DNA from: Thiohalomonas sp963783235
GTDB taxonomy: Bacteria > Pseudomonadota > Gammaproteobacteria > Thiohalomonadales > Thiohalomonadaceae
Direction of reading: 5' to 3'
NCBI GenBank assembly: GCA_963783235.1
Contig: CAWAMN010000001.1
Location: 2,390,542-2,454,541 of the forward strand
DNA: 64,000 bases
In this document: one piece after another, positions 17,397 to 26,882 of the stretch
Position numbering within the stretch: the first letter of the stretch is position 1
Layout of the letters: each line of letters starts with the position of its first letter
Notes under the pieces: model-generated
What the model saw: the letters and a program-made list of their open reading frames with translations, nothing else
Database searches by the model: none
What the model was told of the DNA's origin: nothing
Program-made: the position numbers and the translations under genes

Positions 17397-18116
17397 CTAT
17401 TCCGTCGCCAGTTGCTTTGGTTCTCCGATGAGAGTTTCATAGATCCAACCGATCCGCGGCGGCTCCCCTCCGATACCGATTTTTACCCACTTCCCCCGCC
17501 GCAGGAATTCCACCAGGGGTTTGCCCCGCTCCATCACGGCGATGACTCGGTGATTGGTTCCCGGTCCACGACGGATGTTAGCGCGTTTGACGGTGATCTC
17601 TTTGGTGGGGCCGAAGACCTGCGGTTTTTCGGCCAGGAGTTCCTTGACGGTCTGCTCCACTTGCGGGTTGGCCCGACCAGACAGCTGCCGCAGGGCGAGC
17701 AGGGCATCCTGATGTCCCTCTTCGGCCGCCCGGCTCCATAGACGCATTGCAGTCGAGAAATCCCTTTCAACGCTATCGCTGCCGATGCTGTAAAGGGAAC
17801 CAAGCGAGAACATCGCCTCCAGGTGCCCCTGATCGACTGCGCGCTGCCACCATTTGACGGCTTCCTTGTCATCAATGGCCAAACCGTACCCGTGGTGAAA
17901 CATCCAACCCAATGCAAATTGGGCCTCTTTATCGCCCTCCGCGGCCAACGGACGCCATTGGCAGAAGGCCATGGCATAATCTCCCCGCTTCATGGCCTCG
18001 GCTGCCCGACTATGGATATCTTCCGGTGCGTCCGGCGGTTCTTCGGCACCGCTCACCGGTCCCGCCCCGGCAGTCAGACACAAACCGAGTGCCAATATCA
18101 GTCGCAGCCGACTCAT
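17397..18116 (-). CDS. Exported Sel1-repeat protein with a C-terminal SH3 domain
   Basis: A 239-residue precursor: signal peptide (about 1-24), three or so Sel1/TPR-like helical repeats (about 35-155; AQFALGWMFHHGYG, AMFSLGSLYSIG and DALLALRQLSG mark their cores) and a bacterial SH3-type domain (about 170-235; RANIRRGPGTNHRVIAVM, GKWVKIGI). SH3_3 domains commonly bind cell-wall peptides and Sel1 repeats mediate protein contacts, so a periplasmic scaffold role is plausible. It lies tail-to-tail with the lytic transglycosylase gene, which is consistent with a cell-wall role but does not prove it. Confidence 0.82.
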   Translation of the reverse strand: MSRLRLILALGLCLTAGAGPVSGAEEPPDAPEDIHSRAAEAMKRGDYAMAFCQWRPLAAEGDKEAQFALGWMFHHGYGLAIDDKEAVKWWQRAVDQGHLEAMFSLGSLYSIGSDSVERDFSTAMRLWSRAAEEGHQDALLALRQLSGRANPQVEQTVKELLAEKPQVFGPTKEITVKRANIRRGPGTNHRVIAVMERGKPLVEFLRRGKWVKIGIGGEPPRIGWIYETLIGEPKQLATE

Positions 18117-18304
18117 CGCGAAAATCGGGCCTCTGGGTTGGATGGGTTGCCCGGAGCGATGAAATCCGGCTCAAGGCGGGATTCACCTCCCCGCTGAGCC
18201 GGTTGCTCCGAGTACTACCAAGATTTTAGATGACATTGGCGGGGATAACAGGGGGCAGGAAATCGCTTCGGCTTATCACTTCAGCCGCCGGATGCTGCTT
18301 TGAA

Positions 18305-18333
18305 CCGGGGGTGGCCCAAGGGCCACCCCCCGG
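18305..18333 (-). terminator. GC-rich hairpin downstream of the small lipoprotein gene
   Basis: A perfect 11-base inverted repeat (GGGGGTGGCCC / GGGCCACCCCC) with a two-base gap lies just beyond the stop of the minus-strand lipoprotein gene. Only a short T-containing stretch follows, so this is a probable rather than certain terminator. Confidence 0.5.
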
Positions 18334-18338
18334 AACCA

Positions 18339-18554
18339 TCACTGCTGGGCGCCGCCATCCTGCATATCGCCGCCATCCTGCATACCGCCGCCATCCTGCA
18401 TGCCTTGGGGTTGCTGTTCGGTCCCCCCGTTCTGCGGTTCCTGCTGGAGTCCGCCCTGCTGATCTTCACCAAACTCAGAACCTTTTTCGGCACAACCGTA
18501 AAGACCAAGCACCATCAGCGCAGCCAGTGCTGCAATCATCTTCCTTGATTTCAT
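18339..18554 (-). CDS. Small lipoprotein with an MQDGG repeat tail
   Basis: A 71-residue lipoprotein: basic N-terminus, hydrophobic stretch and lipobox L-Y-G-C (Cys21), followed by an acidic, Gln- and Gly-rich tail. The tail ends in three copies of a six-residue unit around MQDGG, encoded by three near-identical 18-base tandem repeats at 18351-18404. The ATG at 18554 follows GAGAGGAGAG; an earlier in-frame start at 18590 would bury the lipobox. Such short lipoproteins of unknown function are common. The repeat number is probably variable between strains. It is flanked by a hairpin on one side and a 400-base non-coding stretch with a palindromic element on the other. Confidence 0.72.
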   Translation of the reverse strand: MKSRKMIAALAALMVLGLYGCAEKGSEFGEDQQGGLQQEPQNGGTEQQPQGMQDGGGMQDGGDMQDGGAQQ

Positions 18555-18822
18555 TGCACTCTCCTCTCTCGTCACATGACGTACAGACAATCTTTAAGCC
18601 TGCCGCTATCGGTTCACCCTTTTCAGGGACCCGAACCTTACCTGAATTTGTGCAGCAGACGTTCAAAACGAGCGTAGACGCCCGATCTCTTGGTTGTCTA
18701 TCTGTCGGCTCTCCGAAACTGGAGCTTCCCGAGGGCTGTGGCACTTGTTGGTAACTGGGGGCGTTAACCGATTAGCCGAGAAAATTGCGGGGCACTTGCA
18801 ACGGAATTCGAAAAGCGGCGGT
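18555..18822. other. Non-coding stretch upstream of the lipoprotein gene
   Basis: About 270 bases between the lipoprotein start and the palindromic element at 18823. It must hold the lipoprotein promoter, but I could not assign -35 and -10 boxes with confidence. No coding region or RNA gene is visible. Confidence 0.4.
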
Positions 18823-18971
18823 CTAGCAGCCTGTTGAAAAAAGGTTTTTATCCCTTCTCCCTGAGGGAGAAGGTTAGAATGAGGGGGCATAAAATCAGTA
18901 ACTTAGCTTTTATTGAGTCCCCTCACCCCAGCCTCTCCCTCTGGAGAGGGTGTTTTTCAACAGCCTGCTAG
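18823..18971. mobile_element. MITE-like element with 19-base perfect terminal inverted repeats
   Basis: The ends CTAGCAGCCTGTTGAAAAA (18823-18841) and its exact reverse complement (18953-18971) bound a 149-base element. Excluding the outer CTA/TAG leaves a repeat flanked on both sides by TA, as expected for an IS630/Tc1-mariner-type target duplication. Inside are the palindrome CCTTCTCCCT-G-AGGGAGAAGG (18853-18873) and a second CTCTCC-rich palindrome (18932-18949). No transposase is encoded. The TAG stop of the gene at 18968 lies inside the right end. Confidence 0.7.
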
Positions 18972-19324
18972 AGGGCTTCCGAGCTAACTCTCGATGTCTT
19001 GCGCCTTTTTTTGACCGTTTTGAAGCGGTGAATAAAGGTAATCAGCGAGCTTTCCCCGTTGCCCTGCTGTGCGCCTGAAGCGGTTCCGGCCCCGTGATCT
19101 TCGATGACGCACAGAATCCCCGCCAGCTCCAGCCGTTCCGTGAGTCGCTCAGCCTCATTGGCCACGCTGAACCGTTTCAGGACCTTCCGCGCTCCGCTGA
19201 GGAGCAGTTCGATCTTCTCGTCCGATAAGCCGATATCCAGGATCAGATTGCTTTTCACGGTCGCAGCGTCCTTGCCGGGCGCCAGCTTCCCCGTAAAAAC
19301 AACATGATATCGTTTATCGCTCAT
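18968..19324 (-). CDS. Small protein of unknown function (helical, basic C-terminus)
   Basis: A 118-residue protein. The N-terminal 75 residues (YHVVFTGKLAPG, VKSNL, LLLSGARKVLKRF, LTERLELAGILCVIED) resemble a small domain seen at the start of several gammaproteobacterial membrane proteins, with an F(S/T)G-L-PG opening and a following helix. The remainder is low in complexity and ends in a Lys/Arg-rich stretch. No signal peptide or membrane segment is present. Its stop codon TAG is formed by the terminal CTAG of the adjacent palindromic element, so the original C-terminus may have been different. Divergent from the SH3 gene downstream. No function is assigned. Confidence 0.6.
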   Translation of the reverse strand: MSDKRYHVVFTGKLAPGKDAATVKSNLILDIGLSDEKIELLLSGARKVLKRFSVANEAERLTERLELAGILCVIEDHGAGTASGAQQGNGESSLITFIHRFKTVKKRRKTSRVSSEAL

Positions 19325-19605
19325 GGCAATGCCCCATTTGTCCGCGATTTAAGGTTAGAAGAAGCAGGCTGGGCGAACTGTGACACAGATTCCAGATATC
19401 CAATCTGCCAGAGTCGACGCAAATGGTTCTCAAAAACAGAGGGCAAGAGAGCCGGGGTGCGGGCACGCAGGCATCGGCATGATGCTTTACCCCTCATCTT
19501 CTCGGTCTTGGGTGGTCATAAGCTTCTGTTTTGTGAAAGCTCCCACAGCCCGGGCTCCCGGAGTCATCGACAATGTGTCGCCGAATCCAAGCCGGATCGA
19601 ATTTC

Positions 19606-20271
19606 ATGCGTTACTTCGTTTTCACTGCGCTCTTACTGTTGGCGGCGGGTTCCACCTTCGCGGAGACCCGATATGTGAGCGATCACTTGGTCATCACCAT
19701 GCGCACGGGCCAGGGCAATTCGTATAAGGTACTGCGCCAACTCCATTCAGGCACCCCACTTCACGTCCTGGAAGAGGATGGTGAATTCATTCGGGTGCGG
19801 ACCGAACGGGGCACCGAAGGGTGGGTACGAGGCCAATACCTCGTTAACGAACCGGTGGCCAAAGACCGCCTGGCGGCGGCTGAAGAGAAGCTCGCCAGGC
19901 TTGATAGCGAAGCCCGTTCGCTGCGCCAGCAAGTCTCATCGCTGAAATCGGAGCGGGATAGCTTCAAACGCGAGTTGAATGGCACGGAATCCGACAAAAT
20001 TTCGCTGGAGAAACAAGTCGCCGAGCTGAAAAAGGTCGCAGCCATGCCTCTGAGGCTGCGCGAAGAGAACCAGGTGATGAAAGACCGCATTGACACCCTC
20101 GAACTGGAGCTTACACAGATAGAGCGGGTCAATGATGAGCTTCGCAACAACTCTCAGAGGGATTGGTTTATCACCGGCGCCGGCGTCCTCGGGTCGGGCA
20201 TTTTCCTCGGGCTGGTTTTACCATTCATTCGTCGCAAACGCCGCAGTTCGGGGTGGTCGGACCTTCACTGA
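19606..20271 (+). CDS. TIGR04211-type SH3 domain protein with coiled coil and C-terminal membrane anchor
   Basis: A 221-residue precursor: signal peptide (about 1-20), an SH3_3 domain (about 22-85; TRYVSDHLVITMRTG and GTEGWVRGQYL are typical), a long coiled coil (about 90-185) and a C-terminal membrane segment (about 190-212) with a positively charged RRKRR end. This architecture matches the TIGR04211 family of gammaproteobacteria, whose role is unknown but may be in envelope or cell-wall contacts. The start at 19606 is chosen because it begins the signal peptide; the site before it is weak. A PRC-barrel gene follows on the same strand after 110 bases. Confidence 0.85.
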   Translation: MRYFVFTALLLLAAGSTFAETRYVSDHLVITMRTGQGNSYKVLRQLHSGTPLHVLEEDGEFIRVRTERGTEGWVRGQYLVNEPVAKDRLAAAEEKLARLDSEARSLRQQVSSLKSERDSFKRELNGTESDKISLEKQVAELKKVAAMPLRLREENQVMKDRIDTLELELTQIERVNDELRNNSQRDWFITGAGVLGSGIFLGLVLPFIRRKRRSSGWSDLH

Positions 20272-20382
20272 GGGGACAGGCCCGCCTTCAGGCGTTGGAG
20301 TTGACTCGCCACAAATATCGCCTAAACATTGGTTGACACCCATTGGGGGTGGATTCAAAGCAACGGAAACACGGAGGTTCCA

Positions 20383-20922
20383 ATGCGATCCAAGTTCTTT
20401 AGCCATATCCTTACCGCCAGCGCCCTTACCTTGGTCATGGGTGGCACCGCCTACGCTGCCGGTGCTGGTGATTACCAGAGCCAGCAGCCGGGTCAGACCG
20501 GTGCGATGCAGCAGGACCAGATGCAGCAGCAGGCCGGGCAGGTGGACTTCTCTAACGTTTACAAGTCCAGCAGCCTGAAGGACCTCGATGTGCAGGACCC
20601 GCAGGGCGAAAGCATCGGCAAGATCGATGACGTGCTCATCGACTCCAATGGCCAGGCCTCCCATGTCGTCGTCGCCGAAGAGGGGGGTATGCTCGGTGGT
20701 GCGGGCCAGAGCTATGTGATCCCCTGGGATCAGTTGCAGATCGACGCACAGCAGCAGACCGCATCGGTCAATGTGCCGAAAGATCAGCTGAGCACCGAGT
20801 TTTCGGCCTTCGAAGAGCTGCCGCCGACCAAACTGGACCAGCAGCAGCAACAGCAACAGCCACAGCAGCAGCCGCAGCCGCAGGACGGTATGGGCGGCTC
20901 CCCCGATTCACAGATGCAGTAA
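20383..20922 (+). CDS. Exported PRC-barrel protein with Gln-rich tail
   Basis: A 179-residue precursor with a signal peptide (cleavage near AYAAG, about residue 26), a Gln-rich linker, a PRC-barrel domain (about 60-130; LKDLDVQDPQGESIGKIDDV, VIPWDQL) and a tail with a run of seven Gln followed by alternating Gln/Pro. PRC-barrel proteins of this exported type are often induced by stress and bind unknown partners. The ATG at 20383 has ACGGAGG upstream; a GTG at 20329 lies further up without a signal peptide. A hairpin at 20935 ends the transcript. The Gln runs come from CAG/CAA repeats that may vary in length. Confidence 0.82.
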   Translation: MRSKFFSHILTASALTLVMGGTAYAAGAGDYQSQQPGQTGAMQQDQMQQQAGQVDFSNVYKSSSLKDLDVQDPQGESIGKIDDVLIDSNGQASHVVVAEEGGMLGGAGQSYVIPWDQLQIDAQQQTASVNVPKDQLSTEFSAFEELPPTKLDQQQQQQQPQQQPQPQDGMGGSPDSQMQ

Positions 20923-20934
20923 AAACCGTTGGCG

Positions 20935-20965
20935 ACGACGCGCCGTCCTCACGACGGCGCGTCGT
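20935..20965 (+). terminator. Hairpin after the PRC-barrel gene
   Basis: A perfect 12-base stem (ACGACGCGCCGT / ACGGCGCGTCGT) with a seven-base loop begins 12 bases after the stop. It lacks a T-run, so function is inferred from position and stability. Confidence 0.55.
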
Positions 20966-20985
20966 TCGAGAGGGAGATAGAGCCG

Positions 20986-21166
20986 CTAGTGTACTGTTGC
21001 ATGCTTGGCGACACATTCAGAGCCCCCAAAAAATGTCAGGACAAGGCGCAGCGCGCAGGCAATGGTTATTCCCTTGTCAAGCGCTGCAACGCCGTCACGG
21101 CGTTTTTGGGGGGCTCCCTTCGGGCGAGCCGCTGAATGCACCGCCAAGCATGCAACAGTACACTAG
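20986..21166. mobile_element. MITE-like element with 25-base perfect terminal inverted repeats
   Basis: Outer ends at 20986-21010 and 21142-21166 are perfect 25-base inverted copies beginning CTAGTGTACTGTTGCATG. The element is 181 bases, contains further imperfect symmetry (CATTCAG near both ends, GCCGTCACGGC inside) and encodes no transposase. Its ends are again flanked by TA within CTAG. The HDOD gene stop codon TAG (21163-21165) is part of the right end. A 13-base match to its terminus occurs at 12881. Confidence 0.7.
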
Positions 21167-22002
21167 GCCTTCAGCAGGCGCTCAGCCTCTCGTATATCCT
21201 CCGCCGTCTCCTCGATTTCGATCACGCTGATCTCCGGGTTGAGCCCCAGCTTGGTAAAGGAGGGGACCTGCGACCAATCTTGAGTGGCCAGATAATGGTC
21301 GGTCCCGAGGTGGCTCTGCAGGTTGGCAACGATCACCACGTCCGTGTAGTCGGGCACGGAAGAGTTGTACGACAGGTTTTCGTGTTCCGCCGCGGCGTTG
21401 ACGATTTCCGCCGGAAAGTTCCACGAGCTCAGAATCGCCCGACCAATCCGGGGGTGCAAGTCGTAGAGCACCTGATCGAGGGCCTTTTCGTCTTCCAATA
21501 GCTCGGGATAGTCCTCGGCCTTGGTCAGAATGGGCAGCGCCCCGATATCGTGGGTCAAGCCGGCCAACATAGCCTGTTCCGGAGAGAGTCGGGTGTACTG
21601 GGCGGCCAGCACATGGGCGATCGCCGCCACGAAAGAAGTATGCTCCCAAAGTTGATGGAGCTTCTTGTCCGTCAGTTCCGTGGTGGGCTGAAACATCTGT
21701 TTGACCACCATGCTGGTGGCGAAATCCCGCACCAGCTTCATGCCCAGGCGGGCCACCGCCGCATCCAGGGTTTCAATCTGTCGACCCGCACGCATCAGCG
21801 GACTGTTGGCGACCTGGACAAGGCGGGCGGACAGTGCGGCATCGGTCGCGATGATTCCGGTCAGGTCGTTGACAGAGGCCTCTTCATCGTCCGCCACATC
21901 CCGCACCTTGAGTGCCACTTCCGGAAGCGTCGGCAGAACCAGCCGTTTGCTCTTCAGGTCTTCGAGTAGATCATTTAGAAACTGGCGGGAAAGGGGCGTC
22001 AT
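21163..22002 (-). CDS. HDOD-domain protein (signal transduction)
   Basis: A 279-residue HDOD protein, a non-catalytic relative of HD phosphohydrolases that works in two-component or c-di-GMP signalling and motility control. Typical segments include PTLPEVALKVRDVADD (about 22), the domain core LAGLTHDIG (about 150) and HPRIGRAILSSWNFP (about 185). HD residues are only partly kept, as usual for HDOD. No membrane segment. The ATG at 22002 follows AAGGAG; the frame extends upstream without support. The stop TAG lies in the end of the adjacent palindromic element. A promoter is proposed at 22030-22057. Confidence 0.85.
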   Translation of the reverse strand: MTPLSRQFLNDLLEDLKSKRLVLPTLPEVALKVRDVADDEEASVNDLTGIIATDAALSARLVQVANSPLMRAGRQIETLDAAVARLGMKLVRDFATSMVVKQMFQPTTELTDKKLHQLWEHTSFVAAIAHVLAAQYTRLSPEQAMLAGLTHDIGALPILTKAEDYPELLEDEKALDQVLYDLHPRIGRAILSSWNFPAEIVNAAAEHENLSYNSSVPDYTDVVIVANLQSHLGTDHYLATQDWSQVPSFTKLGLNPEISVIEIEETAEDIREAERLLKA

Positions 22003-22029
22003 CCCAGAACTCCTTAGAAAGATTTTTTT

Positions 22030-22057
22030 GTTATACCTTGCGCTGGACGTGGGGCAA
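22030..22057 (-). promoter_or_regulatory. Likely sigma-70 promoter of the HDOD gene
   Basis: Minus-strand -35 TTGCCC and -10 TATAAC are 16 bases apart, with the -10 ending 28 bases before the HDOD ATG. It shares the TATAAC-A-rich downstream pattern with the promoter at 15375. Confidence 0.5.
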
Positions 22058-22064
22058 CGGCCGC

Positions 22065-23038
22065 TCAACGCTTGACTTCGACCACCCGACTGCGGTCTTT
22101 GAAGCGAATCGTCCAACCATGCCAAGCCGCCGGCAGTTCCATCCTTTTCGGCGGATCCTTGCGCCGGCCACCAACGCGCTCTACCGTAACACGCCGTCGC
22201 GCCCCATCGTAATAGACGGTTAGGGTCAATTCGGGCAAATCCAGACGACGGGGGAAGCGTTCGTCAAAGCGCAGCCGCTCCCACTCGGGGATCCCCGGGA
22301 AGATCAGATCCTCCGGTTCGACCAGATCCAGGTCAGCAAAGGTCTCTATGCCCAGTGAGGCCAGGCGATGTTCAAGCCACCGTTCGGGATCAGCCTTATC
22401 ACCCTCCCGCTCGCCCAGGGCGAGATAAAGGTTCCAGGCTTCGATATCCGCCCTCAGGCGTTCACCGGCAGGCGATTTCAGTTTCCCTCCCAAAATCAGT
22501 GATCCCGCCGCCGCAAGCAGGGCCGAACCGGTCGGAATTTCGTCCACCTCATCGATGGGACGTCCGGCAAGAACGCGACGGGCCGTCACGCGTAGCTCCC
22601 CGCCGTCGATACGGGGGGCGCTATACTCGCATTCGCCAAACTCAAGGCGCGCCAACATTCTGAGCGGAACCGGGGCGAGACAGGTCGCATAGATGTGGGT
22701 CTTGAGCGTTCCAGTCCATCACGGGCCAGCCAGCGAAGGGCGACGCCGGGCGTGGCGAAAACGGTGCCCGTTGCACTGGAGAATCGGTTTTCGAAGCGGA
22801 TTGCGAACCCCACGTCCTGCCCCGTTGGCGTCCCGGCAAGTTCGGCTACGTGTTCGGCCAGTGCGCGACAGGCCAGGCGCCTGGGTTCGATGACCAGAAC
22901 CCGACCCCGCTCCCGGCACCATAGGGGCAGGCGGGTCGACTTGCCTGAACCGGTAGTGGCCTCGACAACGACATTGCCCGCGGAAAGGGCCGCCGCGAAG
23001 TCGTCGCGAAGCGCTGCGATCGGAAGCGAATCGCTCAT
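22065..23038 (-). pseudogene. hrpB: hrpB-like DEAH-box helicase remnant, internal deletion plus frameshift
   Basis: The first roughly 110 residues match the N-terminus of the HrpB ATP-dependent helicase, with Walker A ATTGSGKST (about 30) and the following RLACRALAEHV and FATPGVALRWLARDG segments. After about residue 115 the sequence jumps, in another frame, to about 210 residues of the HrpB C-terminal domain (from near 22700 to 22065). HrpB is normally about 820 residues, so close to 480 residues including the DEAH box and helicase C domain are missing. The join is near GATTGGAACGCTCAAG (about 22725). A functional helicase is not possible; this is a deletion remnant rather than a simple read error. 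Confidence 0.78.
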
Positions 23039-23190
23039 GGTGGTCACAAACAGGGATTTGGACGGACGAACAGGGTACCTATGCACCCCGTTTTAGGCGA
23101 GAGAACCGCCCACGGCGCGATACCCTCCGGGACGCCCCCCCGCGAGCGCGCCTCTACCGCGATTGGGCCCTCTTCCGGGTGAGGCGCCGC

Positions 23191-24886
<1,696 letters not shown>

Positions 24887-25031
24887 GGATATTCTCTCGG
24901 GGGGATGCTTCGGGACAGCGAATCAACTGACAGGCATGGAATTGTACGCCATACCGCGGCGCAGCGCGTAAAAAATTACGCCGCAGACGCTACGAAACCG
25001 ATGGCTTGGCCCCGGCCCGGTCTTCGTTTTT

Positions 25032-25616
25032 CTACGAGGGGCCGCCCAGCGATTGGCGCAGCTCTTTCATGCACGCCACCAGCACCGGCGGCTGATAGTA
25101 GGCGTTGGCGCCGCTCGGGCTCGGCAGGACCCACACGACGCTCCCCCCGATGGCCTCCGGCTGCCGGCCGAGGCCGGCGCGAGGGCTCGCAAATGCCTGT
25201 CGGTAAGCTCCCAGACCGAGTACTGCGACGACACGGGGCCGGTAGCACAGCAGCTTGTGGCGTAGACGCCCGGCCCCCTCGCGCAACTCCCGTTTGGTGA
25301 GATCGTTCGCCCCTCGTGTGGCGCGGTCCACGAGGTTGGTCACACCAAGCCCTCGCCCCAGTAATCTATCTTCTTCGAAAGGAGAGTAGAGCCGCTCGGT
25401 AAAACCGGCCTGATGGAGGGCGGGCCAGAAGCGGTTGCCGGGACGGGCGAAGTGGTGACCCACGACCGCCGTATAAAGTCCCGGATTGATCCCGCAGAAC
25501 ACCACCGAGAGCCCGGGCGCCAGCAGATCGGGAACTCTCCGGTTAACGGCCGCTTCCAGGTCCCGCCGACTCGGACGCAGGCGCCCTTCGTGCAATGCCA
25601 ATTGCCGCTCATCCAT
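25032..25616 (-). CDS. mug: G/U mismatch-specific DNA glycosylase, Mug family
   Basis: A 194-residue enzyme of the Mug/TDG branch of uracil-DNA glycosylases, which remove uracil or related bases from mismatches with G. The active-site strand VVFCGINPGL (about 38-47) contains the catalytic Asn-type GINPG motif, and the second motif is LPSPSGAN (about 163-170), a variant of the usual NPSGLN. HFARPGNRFWPALHQAGF (about 55-72) is typical. Cytoplasmic. Length is slightly above the E. coli enzyme because of an N-terminal extension. Convergence with no neighbour, and about 60 bases separate it from the DUF89 gene on the same strand. Confidence 0.85.
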   Translation of the reverse strand: MDERQLALHEGRLRPSRRDLEAAVNRRVPDLLAPGLSVVFCGINPGLYTAVVGHHFARPGNRFWPALHQAGFTERLYSPFEEDRLLGRGLGVTNLVDRATRGANDLTKRELREGAGRLRHKLLCYRPRVVAVLGLGAYRQAFASPRAGLGRQPEAIGGSVVWVLPSPSGANAYYQPPVLVACMKELRQSLGGPS

Positions 25617-25685
25617 ACTCCAAAGGTAGAGCCACTTAACGACAGGGCAGCGCGCCGGCGCCGGGCTCCCCGAGCCTGCTCCCGC

Positions 25686-26534
25686 TCAGGCCGGGGCATC
25701 CTCCATCACCACCAATCCGCGCTCGGGGACATCAAGGTGATCGGCGATCACCGTGCACTTGGCCTGAAGCAGAAAGAACAGACCCGCCCTGCTCCCGTTC
25801 AGGCTTTCATAGTTGGCCATGCCCTTGGCAATGACAAGGTCGGCCGCATCGAAGCGCTCACGCAGCTCCGGGGCGGTCTGCTCGAACAGGGTGCCCAGCA
25901 TGGCGCCGCCACTGTCGATCACCTCGCAGACATCGCAAAGGCCGGCGGCCAGAGCGTCGTCCCGAGTGGCGTCGTTGACGGCGGGACCGCCCTTGACCAC
26001 GTAGGTGACCGGCTGCGGAAGCTGCTCGATGAGCAGACGGTCCATCACGGTTTCACCGGCGTTATCGGCCAGGTAGAGCACGCTTTTCGCCCGGCCAAGC
26101 GCACCATACAACCGCGGGCGATGATCGATGGCGAAAGACCCGTCGAGGACGCGGCGTATGCTGGCCTCGAGGTCATACTCCGATGCCACCCCCAAATCGA
26201 TGATGTTGCCGGCAACCGCAAGTCTCAACGCCGTATCCAGAGGATCGCCGCTTGAGGCCAGAAGCGCGCCGAGCCGGGGGTAGAGGCTCAGGGCATGTTC
26301 GGTCGCCGCCCGTTTGGCTTCGCGATAGGGGTCGGGATTGCCGCTAAGGGTCCGAACCAGGGCGTGGACCCGGGTTGCCTTGACCGGAGCGACCACATCG
26401 CCGGGCAAGGCGCTGAGTTCACCATTGACCGCATCGACCAGCGACTCGATGCTCTCCGCGCTGACCCCGGCAAGCTCGGCGGCGCTTCGGGCTTGACGAA
26501 GAAAGCATTGATGACAGGCAGGCTGGGCTTTCAT
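25686..26534 (-). CDS. DUF89/ARMT1-like damage-control phosphatase
   Basis: A 282-residue member of the DUF89 family, metal-dependent phosphatases that hydrolyse damaged sugar- or cofactor-phosphates. Visible features: the N-terminal CHQC pair (about 7-10), DNAGETVMD (about 170), GGPAVND (about 195), and KGMANYE (about 245), with the Asp/Asn metal site in DNAGE. The ATG at 26534 begins the conserved MKAQPACHQC; the frame extends 23 codons further without support. The physiological substrate is unknown. It is divergent from the small VOC gene. Confidence 0.82.
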   Translation of the reverse strand: MKAQPACHQCFLRQARSAAELAGVSAESIESLVDAVNGELSALPGDVVAPVKATRVHALVRTLSGNPDPYREAKRAATEHALSLYPRLGALLASSGDPLDTALRLAVAGNIIDLGVASEYDLEASIRRVLDGSFAIDHRPRLYGALGRAKSVLYLADNAGETVMDRLLIEQLPQPVTYVVKGGPAVNDATRDDALAAGLCDVCEVIDSGGAMLGTLFEQTAPELRERFDAADLVIAKGMANYESLNGSRAGLFFLLQAKCTVIADHLDVPERGLVVMEDAPA

Positions 26535-26651
26535 AGGCGATTCAAAAAAGGGATTGGAATCGAAACAGGATAACAGTCGACGAGAAACAACATGGCTCGG
26601 CATACGGTTCTATAGTCGTCTTTAGCCGGACCGACCACGGAGGGTGAGGCC

Positions 26652-26882
26652 ATGATCGACCATACCGGATTGGGAGTCACCGACTACAGCAGGAGCCGTG
26701 AATTCTACCGGCAGGCCCTGGCCTCGCCGGGCTATCGGATCCTTGCCGAATTCGGCGATGATGCCGCCGGCTATGGGGCCGAAGGCTACTTCGCCGCTTT
26801 TGCCCTCGATCCCGACGGTCACAATGTCGAGGTGTTCTACCACGAAGACCGGAGCAAACGGCGCTCGCGAGGCGAACCGTGA
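26652..26882 (+). pseudogene. VOC/glyoxalase-family protein shortened by an in-frame internal deletion
   Basis: Only 76 residues, against about 125 for the family. The first part (MIDHTGLGVTDYSRSREFYRQAL) and the last part (FALDPDGHNVEVFYHE) match the two ends of a VOC domain, but the middle of about 50 residues, with metal- or substrate-binding positions, is missing in frame after AAGYGAEGYF. A GGAGG site precedes the ATG, so the fragment can be translated, but the fold is unlikely to be complete. The stop overlaps the next start (GTGA). It may be a pseudogene or, less likely, a minimal half-domain protein. Confidence 0.6.

Noticed and set aside
20333..20355. TTGACA as a -35 box before the PRC-barrel gene
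   Set aside because: No acceptable -10 box is found at 16-18 bases.
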